A stretch of 7,999 nt of DNA, taken from positions 1-7,999 of the forward strand of contig JAAYQH010000360.1 in assembly GCA_012519365.1 (NCBI GenBank), read 5' to 3'. The position numbers and the translations under genes are program-made. This DNA comes from Planctomycetota bacterium (GTDB taxonomy: Bacteria > Planctomycetota > Phycisphaerae > Sedimentisphaerales > Anaerohalosphaeraceae). The notes below the pieces were generated by a model that was given only the letters and a program-made list of their open reading frames with translations, did no database searches and was not told the origin of the DNA. Of the stretch, positions 1 to 5,172 are shown piece after piece; the stretch's first letter is position 1, and each line of letters starts with the position of its first letter.

Positions 1-4
1 AAAA

Positions 5-95
5 CGGAGAGGGCGGGATTCGAACCCGCGGTGGGGGCGGTTACCCCCACGACGGTTTAGCAAACCGTTGCCTTAAGCCGCTCGGCCACCTCTCC
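5..95 (-). tRNA. tRNA-Ser (anticodon GCT)
   Basis: Read on the minus strand, this 91-nt sequence folds into a complete class II tRNA. The acceptor stem is GGAGAGG paired with CCTCTCC and the discriminator is G. The D arm lies in GCCGAGCGGCTTAAGGC. The anticodon stem ACGGT/ACCGT encloses the loop TTGCTAA with anticodon GCT, which reads serine codons AGC and AGT. A long variable arm follows, GTGGGGG/CCCCCAC around TAACCG, as expected for tRNA-Ser, and then the T arm with TTCGAAT. The 3' CCA is not encoded. The next bases on the minus strand are TTTT at the window edge, which may begin a terminator that runs out of view. The gene is divergent from the downstream regulator. The identity is close to certain; the ends could shift by a base. 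Confidence 0.97.
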
Positions 96-107
96 ACATT
101 TGTCTGC

Positions 108-139
108 TTTATAAAGTCTCTGCTCATTACCGTCGTCAA
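108..139 (-). promoter_or_regulatory. Candidate promoter of tRNA-Ser
   Basis: On the minus strand, TTGACG (139-134) and TATAAA (113-108) sit just upstream of the tRNA, placing transcription start about 5-7 bases before the mature 5' end. The TATAAA lies in the palindrome TTTATAAA. The spacer is 20 bp, longer than the 17-bp optimum, so either the -35 box is misassigned or the promoter depends mostly on its -10 box. This is inference from consensus matching only. Confidence 0.35.
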
Positions 140-366
140 GCCCCCATACCATACGTTCAAGCCGAGCGGATTGCAAGAAAATTCAAGGTAAAATCCGTTA
201 AATATTGAAAGACAGAAGAACAACATAATGCCGGACAAGATCTGCGGCGGTAAATAGGGGCGCGGCTTTTGATTTCTATACGATTATTCATACCTTGTTT
301 TCTCCAATCAAGACCCCCTCGGCAGCGAACAAAAAGGGTAACGGGGGAAAACCTGATATTTTTTGT

Positions 367-394
367 TTGCAATTCGTATTCGCTATTTGATAAA
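367..394 (+). promoter_or_regulatory. Weak candidate promoter of the XylR-like regulator
   Basis: TTGCAA (367-372) and GATAAA (389-394) are separated by 16 bp and each match the sigma-70 consensus at four of six positions. A start about 7 bases after the -10 box would fall near 401, almost on the first ATG at 403. The transcript would then be nearly leaderless relative to 403 and have a leader of about 18 bases relative to 419. This is inferred from consensus only. Confidence 0.25.
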
Positions 395-400
395 TTAAGG

Positions 401-432
401 GTATGAAGAAAATACCGTATGAAGAAAATACC
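401..432 (+). repeat. Perfect 16-bp tandem duplication spanning the regulator start codon
   Basis: The 16-mer GTATGAAGAAAATACC occurs twice back to back, at 401-416 and 417-432, with no mismatch. Each copy carries an ATG (403 and 419). Because the unit is not a multiple of three, the two ATGs are in different frames. The second opens the 382-codon regulator. The first opens a 10-codon frame (MKKIPYEENT) ending at TAA 433-435, inside the regulator's own start region. The only purine-rich tract upstream, AAGGG (397-401), is 1 base from the first ATG and 17 bases from the second. Confidence 0.95.
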
Positions 433-1567
433 TAAAATTGCTTTGCTGGTCGAAACCTCACGCGAATTCGGTCGGTCGTTCTTATACGGCGTGGCTCGGT
501 ATTCCCGCACACACGGCCCGTGGATCTTTTATCGAGAAACGGGCGGCTTGGAACGAAGCATTCCAAAAATTAAAAACTGGGGTGCAGACGCCGTAATGAC
601 CCGCACCCTTAAACACAGTGAACAACTGCAATCGCTCGGCATCCCGATTATATACATTATCCATCGTGAGATTGCAGATTCTCCGTATCCAACGGTCGTT
701 ACGGACAGTGAAAATATCGCCAAAATGGCCGCGGAGCATTTTATAGACAGGGGATTTCAGAATTTCGCATTTTGCGGATTTGATTCGATGTCGTGGTCAG
801 TTCAGCGGGGCCGTTTTTTTGCCCATTTTGTTCAAAAATTGGGTCTGAAGGTGGACTGTTATAAGCAGCCGGCCTCCCGTCATCTTCGCCGTTGGGAAAA
901 TGAGCAGGTCTTGCTGGCCGAGTGGCTCAAAGAGCTGCCCAAGCCGGTTGCGGTAATGGCCTGCAATGACGATCGCGGCCAGCACATTATCGAGGCCTGC
1001 AAAATGGTCAACATCAAAATCCCCGAAGAGGTGGCGGTATTAGGGGTGGACAACGACGTGTTGGTGTGCGATTTGAGCGAGCCGCCGCTGTCGAGCATGG
1101 CGCTGAACACGGAAAAAGCCGGTTATGACGCCGCCGAATTGCTGGATAAGTTGATGCACGGCGAAACAATGGCCGGCCAGAAGATTCTCGTCGAACCAAC
1201 ACACATCGTCACCCGCCGATCGACAGATATTTTGAGCATTCAGGATCCGGATGTCGCTGCAGCACTGCGATTTATCCGCGACAACTGCCGCAATCAGATT
1301 ACTGTGGAAAATGTGGTTGATGCGCTGACCATCTCACGGCGTGTCCTCGAAAAGCGTTTTCGCAAATTGCTCAACCGCTCTGTACTCGAAGAAATTCGCA
1401 AGGCTCGCACCGATGCGGCCGCTCGGATGCTGGTCGAGACCGAAATGTCTGTTTCGCAGATTGCCGAAAAATTGGGCTATACCGAAACCGCTCACTTGTC
1501 CCGTTACTTTCACAAAGAAAAGGGCATCAGTCCCATCGCCTTTCGAAAACGCATCCGCCCGAAATAG
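419..1567 (+). CDS. XylR-type transcriptional regulator (LacI-like sensor plus AraC DNA-binding domain)
   Basis: The 382-residue protein is a cytoplasmic sugar-responsive regulator of the XylR subtype of the AraC family, close to the length of E. coli XylR (about 390). Residues 5-270 resemble a periplasmic-binding-protein/LacI sensor fold. Typical landmarks are the opening IALLVETSREFGRSFLYGV (7-25), ACNDDRGQHIIEACK (181-195) and VAVLGVDNDVLVCDLSEPPLSS (205-226). Residues 278-378 form the C-terminal AraC/XylS domain with two helix-turn-helix units; the second contains VSQIAEKLGYTETAHLSRYFHKEKGISPIAFRKR (344-377), the family signature. The ligand is probably a sugar, but which one cannot be told. 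No transporter or sugar-catabolic gene is adjacent, so this is an orphan regulator. ATG 419 was chosen because the domain starts almost at once; no good ribosome binding site precedes it, and the start lies in a tandem duplication. The family call is firm; the target is unknown. Confidence 0.93.
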   Translation: MKKIPKIALLVETSREFGRSFLYGVARYSRTHGPWIFYRETGGLERSIPKIKNWGADAVMTRTLKHSEQLQSLGIPIIYIIHREIADSPYPTVVTDSENIAKMAAEHFIDRGFQNFAFCGFDSMSWSVQRGRFFAHFVQKLGLKVDCYKQPASRHLRRWENEQVLLAEWLKELPKPVAVMACNDDRGQHIIEACKMVNIKIPEEVAVLGVDNDVLVCDLSEPPLSSMALNTEKAGYDAAELLDKLMHGETMAGQKILVEPTHIVTRRSTDILSIQDPDVAAALRFIRDNCRNQITVENVVDALTISRRVLEKRFRKLLNRSVLEEIRKARTDAAARMLVETEMSVSQIAEKLGYTETAHLSRYFHKEKGISPIAFRKRIRPK

Positions 1568-1724
1568 CAGCCTGGTGCAGTCAGCCATGGCGGCAAGCCC
1601 TTTTGCTGCGGCCTTGTCGCTTAGTCCAGACATCTTCAGAACGGTTCATTTCCTACGAGCGTATCGCTTCAAAAGTGAATCCTCCCAAATCGTCTCCTTG
1701 AACTTAAAATAGTGACACCCCTAT

Positions 1725-1738
1725 CAAGAATATTCTTG
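1725..1738. promoter_or_regulatory. Perfect 14-bp palindrome, candidate operator for argG
   Basis: CAAGAATATTCTTG is its own reverse complement. It overlaps the left three bases of the predicted -35 box of argG, a position from which a bound dimer could block or recruit RNA polymerase. It contains GAAT and ATTC half-sites like the arginine-repressor box, but these are directly adjacent. The ArgR/AhrC box separates them by four A/T bases, so assignment to ArgR is not supported. The protein that would bind is unknown. Confidence 0.4.
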
Positions 1739-1763
1739 TTATTGGCTGTGAAATACTTATAAT
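1736..1763 (+). promoter_or_regulatory. Predicted sigma-70-type promoter of argG
   Basis: A perfect -10 box TATAAT (1758-1763) is preceded at 16 bp by TTGTTA (1736-1741), four of six matches to TTGACA, within AT-rich DNA. Transcription would begin near 1770, giving argG a leader of about 110 bases that includes two hairpins. This is the best promoter match in the window. Confidence 0.6.
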
Positions 1764-1803
1764 TTCGCAACATTAAGTGTTTTTTTGTTTTTTGAACCGT
1801 CGT

Positions 1804-1855
1804 ACCGGCATCAATTGCCGGTTTCATTGTGAACAGGGCCGGCTCTTACGCCGGC
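1804..1855 (+). promoter_or_regulatory. Paired hairpins in the argG leader, possible attenuator
   Basis: Hairpin 1 is ACCGGCA (1804-1810), loop TCAAT, TGCCGGT (1816-1822): seven perfect pairs followed by TTTC. Hairpin 2 is GCCGGC (1838-1843), loop TCTTAC, GCCGGC (1850-1855), ending 11 bases before the ribosome binding site of argG. The right arm of hairpin 1 (TGCCGG, 1816-1821) can also pair with CCGGCA at 1851-1856, which would break both hairpins. The arms can thus pair in mutually exclusive ways, as in transcription or translation attenuators. The T run after hairpin 1 is short, so a terminator is weak by sequence. Function is inference. Confidence 0.35.
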
Positions 1856-1866
1856 ACATCCCAATC

Positions 1867-1871
1867 AGGAG
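1867..1871 (+). promoter_or_regulatory. Ribosome binding site of argG
   Basis: AGGAG lies 11 bases before ATG 1883. The spacing is slightly long, but it supports this start over the in-frame GTG at 1829, which has no such site. Confidence 0.6.
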
Positions 1872-1882
1872 TTGATACGGAT

Positions 1883-3124
1883 ATGGCCAAAAAAGCGGAA
1901 AAAGTGGTATTGGCGTACAGCGGCGGGTTGGATACAAGTGTCATTTTGCCCTGGCTCAAGGAAACCTATGGCTATGACGTCGTGGCCTTTGCTGCCGAAC
2001 TGGGGCAGGGCGATGAGTTAAAGGGCATTCAAAAAAAGGCACTTGCCACCGGCGCTGTCGAGTGCGTGGTCAAGGATCTCCGCAAGGAGTTTGTCGAGGA
2101 CTATCTCTGGCCGATGCTCAAAAGCGGGGCAGTCTATGAGAACGGCTATCTGCTGGGCACCAGCATCGCCCGTCCGCTGATCGCCAAACATCAGGTCGAT
2201 GTTGCTCACGCCACCGGCGCCACGGCCGTTGCCCATGGCGCGACCGGCAAGGGCAATGACCAGGTGCGCTTCGAACTGACCTTTATGGCTCTCGATCCGA
2301 CACTGAAGATTATCGCCCCCTGGAAAGACCCCAACTTTACGCTGACCAGTCGCGAAGCGGCGATTGATTACGCACGCAAGCACCACATTCCCATCGAACA
2401 AACCAAAAAGAAAATCTATTCGCGCGACCGCAATCTCTGGCATATCAGCCACGAAGGGGCCGATTTGGAAGATCCGTGGAACGAGCCGAAAGACGATTTG
2501 TTCGTTCTGTCTCGACCGGTCTGCAAAACACCCAATCGCCCCGATTACGTGGAAATCGGCTTTGAGCAGGGCGCTCCTGTCAAGCTTAACGGCCGGGCCA
2601 TCGGTGGTGTCCGGCTCATCGAAACCCTTAACGAACTCGGCGGCAAGCACGGCGTCGGCCAAGTCGATCTGGTCGAAAATCGTCTGGTCGGGATGAAATC
2701 CCGCGGGGTGTATGAAACCCCCGGCGGCACGATTTTAACCACCGCCCATCGGGCCCTTGAGACGCTCACCCTCGATCGTGAAACGATGCATTACAAACAG
2801 CAGGTCGCCCTGCGATATGCCGAGCTGGTCTATTACGGCCAATGGTTCTGCAAACTGCGCGAGGCACTGGATGCATTTATCGATGTCACGCAGCAGAATG
2901 TGACCGGCACGGTTCGGCTGAAATTGTTCAAAGGGCAAGCTACGCTGGCAGGCGTTAAAAGCCCAAAGAGCCTCTACAATCCGCATCTGGCCAGTTTCAC
3001 GATGGGCCAGGATTATAACGCCGCCGATGCGACGGGCTTTATCCGTCTGTTCGGCCTGCCTATGAAGATCGCTGGCCTGGTCGAGCGGCAAACCGCCGAA
3101 AAAAACCGAAAAACAAAAAAATAA
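1883..3124 (+). CDS. argG: Argininosuccinate synthase
   Basis: ArgG joins citrulline and aspartate, using ATP (released as AMP and pyrophosphate), to give argininosuccinate, the penultimate step of arginine synthesis, in the cytoplasm. The 413-residue protein has the normal length and all main motifs: the N-type ATP pyrophosphatase loop AYSGGLDTS (11-19), GTSIARP (92-98), [14 protein letters not shown] (118-131), [11 protein letters not shown] (179-189) and [13 protein letters not shown] (273-285). The chosen ATG (1883) lies just before the conserved [12 protein letters not shown] and has AGGAG at 1867-1871, 11 bases upstream. An in-frame GTG at 1829 would add 18 residues, but these overlap the leader hairpins and match nothing in the family. 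The C-terminus is lysine-rich, encoded by A-runs, and is probably a flexible tail. No other arg gene is visible, so it appears to be transcribed on its own. Confidence 0.98.
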   Translation: MAKKAEKVVLAYSGGLDTSVILPWLKETYGYDVVAFAAELGQGDELKGIQKKALATGAVECVVKDLRKEFVEDYLWPMLKSGAVYENGYLLGTSIARPLIAKHQVDVAHATGATAVAHGATGKGNDQVRFELTFMALDPTLKIIAPWKDPNFTLTSREAAIDYARKHHIPIEQTKKKIYSRDRNLWHISHEGADLEDPWNEPKDDLFVLSRPVCKTPNRPDYVEIGFEQGAPVKLNGRAIGGVRLIETLNELGGKHGVGQVDLVENRLVGMKSRGVYETPGGTILTTAHRALETLTLDRETMHYKQQVALRYAELVYYGQWFCKLREALDAFIDVTQQNVTGTVRLKLFKGQATLAGVKSPKSLYNPHLASFTMGQDYNAADATGFIRLFGLPMKIAGLVERQTAEKNRKTKK

Positions 3125-3244
3125 CAAACGACCCATAAAGACCCAAAGGGGATGGCCGGAGAAATAAACGGTTCACGATGTCCTGAGCCTTCTCATTTAG
3201 GGCTTAAAAGGCAGGCTTTGCTTGATGGGTTTTAGACTCAAAAA
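3125..3244. other. Intergenic gap between argG and the prepilin peptidase gene
   Basis: This gap of 120 bases has no gene, no strong terminator hairpin with a T run and no clear promoter. Short complementary stretches (GCCTT near 3188 and AAGGC near 3208) could form a weak hairpin. Whether argG and the next gene are cotranscribed cannot be decided from sequence. Confidence 0.4.
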
Positions 3245-4429
3245 ATGATGGACGGTACTGTGGCAGCAGAATGGATATGGTTTGCGTTTATTGTTGCGTT
3301 TGGCGCGTGTGTAGGCAGTTTTTTGAATGTGGTCATTTATCGCCTGCCGCGTGAAAAGTCGCTGGTGCGTCCCGGCTCGGCCTGTCCGCAGTGCAATACG
3401 CCGATCTATTTTTATGATAACATTCCCTTGGTTTCGTGGCTGATGCTGCGCGGCCGTTGCCGACAGTGCAACGCCCCCATTTCAATTCGCTATTTTCTTG
3501 TTGAATTGCTGACTGCGGTGCTGTTTGCAGGCGTCTATCTGTGGTTTTTCTATGTCCAAGGCCGACAGACCGGCTTGGAAGGAACCGCGGTGCAGCAATT
3601 TTTTTCCGGCGGCTGGCTTTTTTATCTGGCGGTGATGACGCTGTTGGCTGCGTTTTTGGCGGCCTCAGCCATTGATTTGGAATTATGGATTATTCCGATT
3701 CAACTGTGCTGGTTTGTGTCGATGGTTGGCCTGGCCGCGGCTATTGCGTCAGGGTGGGTTATTGATCCGGATACAATCGTGACCTTTCAACTCTTTCCAC
3801 AGGCGACCCTTTCTATGGCGGCCATGGCAGCAGGGGCAGCTATAGGAACGATTATTGCACTAACCTTGCTGTGGCTGGGATGGATTCGCCCCAGTTATGA
3901 AATGCTCGAGGCCGAGGGTGCCGAGGCGGACAGCAATGTCGAACCGTCGGAGCCGGACTATAACGATCGCCGAGAAATCCTCAAAGAAGTCGTGTTTCTT
4001 TTGCCGATTCTGATAGGGGCGGCCGTGGCGGTCAAGGTTGCTCAATGGCAGCCGATTGCCGACAAATGGACATTATTTATCCAGTATCCGGCGGCACGGT
4101 TTGGTTTTGGGGCTTTGGCCGGGTATTTTATCGGAGGTGGCGTAGTTTGGGCGACCCGTATTTTTGGAACGCTGGCCTTTGGCAAAGAAGCGATGGGTCT
4201 GGGCGATGTGCATTTAATGGCGGCTGCCGGCACGGTTCTTGGACCGGTGTGGGTGGTACTGGCGTTTTTTATCGCTCCGTTTTTTGGTATCTTGTGGGCC
4301 TTGTATCAGGCGATATTTAAGAAAATACGGCAAATTCCTTATGGTCCGTTCTTGTCAACGGCGGTCTTTGTCGTTATCATCTTTCATGACGGAATCAGAA
4401 AATTGATAACTACTTTATATGGGGTTTAG
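3245..4429 (+). CDS. Type IV prepilin peptidase / N-methyltransferase, enlarged
   Basis: This 394-residue inner-membrane protein is an A24-family prepilin peptidase (PilD/GspO/ComC type). The family cleaves the leader of type IV pilins or type II secretion pseudopilins and methylates the new N-terminus. The first segment carries [16 protein letters not shown] (20-35). A cytoplasmic zinc-type motif follows with CPQC (C47, C50) and CRQC (C72, C75), typical of the bifunctional enzymes. The first catalytic aspartate is D144 in [10 protein letters not shown]. The second is D321 in [16 protein letters not shown], where His replaces the usual Lys of GxGDxK. The aspartates are about 177 residues apart against about 64 in classic enzymes, so roughly 110 extra residues lie between them: added hydrophobic segments and an acidic loop (222-243). 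ATGs at 3245 and 3248 are both possible; no ribosome binding site is visible. A lipoprotein gene follows after 22 bases. Confidence 0.93.
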   Translation: MMDGTVAAEWIWFAFIVAFGACVGSFLNVVIYRLPREKSLVRPGSACPQCNTPIYFYDNIPLVSWLMLRGRCRQCNAPISIRYFLVELLTAVLFAGVYLWFFYVQGRQTGLEGTAVQQFFSGGWLFYLAVMTLLAAFLAASAIDLELWIIPIQLCWFVSMVGLAAAIASGWVIDPDTIVTFQLFPQATLSMAAMAAGAAIGTIIALTLLWLGWIRPSYEMLEAEGAEADSNVEPSEPDYNDRREILKEVVFLLPILIGAAVAVKVAQWQPIADKWTLFIQYPAARFGFGALAGYFIGGGVVWATRIFGTLAFGKEAMGLGDVHLMAAAGTVLGPVWVVLAFFIAPFFGILWALYQAIFKKIRQIPYGPFLSTAVFVVIIFHDGIRKLITTLYGV

Positions 4430-4440
4430 CCTTTTTGAAA

Positions 4441-4446
4441 GGGAGG
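4441..4446 (+). promoter_or_regulatory. Ribosome binding site of the OmpA-domain lipoprotein
   Basis: GGGAGG ends 5 bases before ATG 4452. It decides for this start over the in-frame ATG at 4419, which overlaps the end of the prepilin peptidase gene and would displace the signal peptide from the N-terminus. Confidence 0.75.
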
Positions 4447-4451
4447 TCATT

Positions 4452-5135
4452 ATGACTGCTGCAGTGCGTAAAGGGATGGTTGCGATAAGTGTTCTGTTCG
4501 TTTTGTCCGTGATAACGGGTTGTACCAATTGGAAACAGCGATATACGGAACTGGAGGTTGAACATCAGAATCTTAAAGGGTTGTATGAAAATTGTGTCGC
4601 CTCTCTGGATGACTCGGCCTCAGAAAAAGCACAACTTAGCCAGCAGCTTAGCCAGGCCCAGCGTCAATTGGAAGAGATGAAACGCCAGATTGACGCAAAA
4701 AAGGCCACACCGGCGCAGGCGACCGGTTTTCAGGTTGGGGATGTAGCCGTCGATGAAAAGGCAGGGACCATCACAGTTACGCTACCGAACACGATCCTGT
4801 TTCCCTCGGGTCAGGCGTCTCTGAAAGGGGCCACCAGTCAGGAACTTGACCATATTTACAGCGTCATTCGCGAGCGGTACAGCGGTCGGAAAATCGATGT
4901 CATCGGGCATACCGATACCGATCCGATTCAGAAAACAAAAGACAAATGGAAAGATAACTGGGAACTGTCGGCCCAACGCGCGTTGACTGTACTGCGCTAT
5001 TTGGTCAATCGCGGCATTCCTCCCCAGGATATTCGGGCAATCGGATGCGGCGAGGCCCGACCGGTGGCACCGAATACCACTGCGGCTAACAAGGCTAAAA
5101 ACCGCCGCGTCGAAATCGTTGTGCATATGCGGTAA
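4452..5135 (+). CDS. OmpA-domain lipoprotein (Pal/MotB-like peptidoglycan binding)
   Basis: The 227-residue product has a short basic N-terminus (R6, K7), a hydrophobic stretch (9-20) and a lipobox VITGC with the lipidation cysteine at C24, so it should be exported and acylated. Residues 25-85 are hydrophilic and heptad-like, a probable coiled coil. Residues about 100-227 form an OmpA C-terminal domain: ILFPSGQASL (115-124), GHTDTDPI with D155, LSAQRA with R176 and the final NRRVEIVV (217-224). D155 and R176 correspond to the residues that bind diaminopimelate in peptidoglycan. It probably anchors an envelope structure to the cell wall. It lies 22 bases after the prepilin peptidase gene with its own strong ribosome binding site, so the two are likely cotranscribed. 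It differs from a standard Pal in having the coiled-coil spacer; its partner is unknown. Confidence 0.9.
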   Translation: MTAAVRKGMVAISVLFVLSVITGCTNWKQRYTELEVEHQNLKGLYENCVASLDDSASEKAQLSQQLSQAQRQLEEMKRQIDAKKATPAQATGFQVGDVAVDEKAGTITVTLPNTILFPSGQASLKGATSQELDHIYSVIRERYSGRKIDVIGHTDTDPIQKTKDKWKDNWELSAQRALTVLRYLVNRGIPPQDIRAIGCGEARPVAPNTTAANKAKNRRVEIVVHMR

Positions 5136-5172
5136 AGAGTCTGCGGATAAACGCAGGAGGCGAGCGGCTCGG

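Larger units (their letters stand above)
96..400. other. Non-coding region between tRNA-Ser and the regulator
   Basis: About 300 bases hold no convincing gene on either strand. The minus-strand open frames here overlap the tRNA or the 5' end of the regulator and show no recognisable protein features. The stretch should contain the divergent promoters of the tRNA and the regulator. There is a loosely spaced CCCCC (314-318) / GGGGG (342-346) complementarity with a 23-base loop that I do not consider a structure. The region is AT-richer than the genes around it. Confidence 0.6.
1568..1882. other. Non-coding region between the regulator and argG
   Basis: This stretch of about 315 bases contains no supported gene. 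Its first 150 bases show nothing definite beyond a weak hairpin. The second half is AT-rich and holds the argG promoter, a palindrome on the -35 side and two GC-rich hairpins, listed separately. No clear intrinsic terminator for the regulator is visible. Confidence 0.6.

Noticed and set aside
41..238. 65-codon minus-strand open frame covering part of the tRNA
   Set aside because: Its C-terminal half is translated tRNA sequence, so it is not a gene.
157..510. 117-codon open frame on the minus strand upstream of and overlapping the regulator
   Set aside because: It overlaps the start of the firmly identified regulator, has a compositionally mixed product with no recognisable domain, and has no good ribosome binding site.
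1590..1609. Hairpin after the regulator (GCGGCAA / TTGCTGC) considered as a terminator
   Set aside because: It contains a G-U pair and is followed by GGCC rather than a T run, so an intrinsic terminator is not supported.
1341..1712. 123-codon plus-strand frame overlapping the 3' end of the regulator
   Set aside because: Most of it lies in the AraC DNA-binding domain in a different frame, and its product has no recognisable features.
1829..1882. GTG start that would lengthen ArgG by 18 residues
   Set aside because: The extension overlaps the leader hairpins, has no ribosome binding site and does not resemble the ArgG N-terminus; ATG 1883 is preceded by AGGAG.
3125..3244. Possible riboswitch (for example a cyclic-di-GMP type) before the prepilin peptidase gene
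   Set aside because: I could not match conserved riboswitch core sequences or find a convincing fold.
4419..4451. Upstream ATG for the lipoprotein, overlapping the prepilin peptidase stop
   Set aside because: It would bury the signal peptide behind a charged segment; GGGAGG supports ATG 4452.
5141..5156. CTGCG-GATAAA-CGCAG hairpin between the convergent lipoprotein and comEC genes, considered as a bidirectional terminator
   Set aside because: The stem has only five pairs and no T run on either strand. The position is suitable but the structure is too weak to call.
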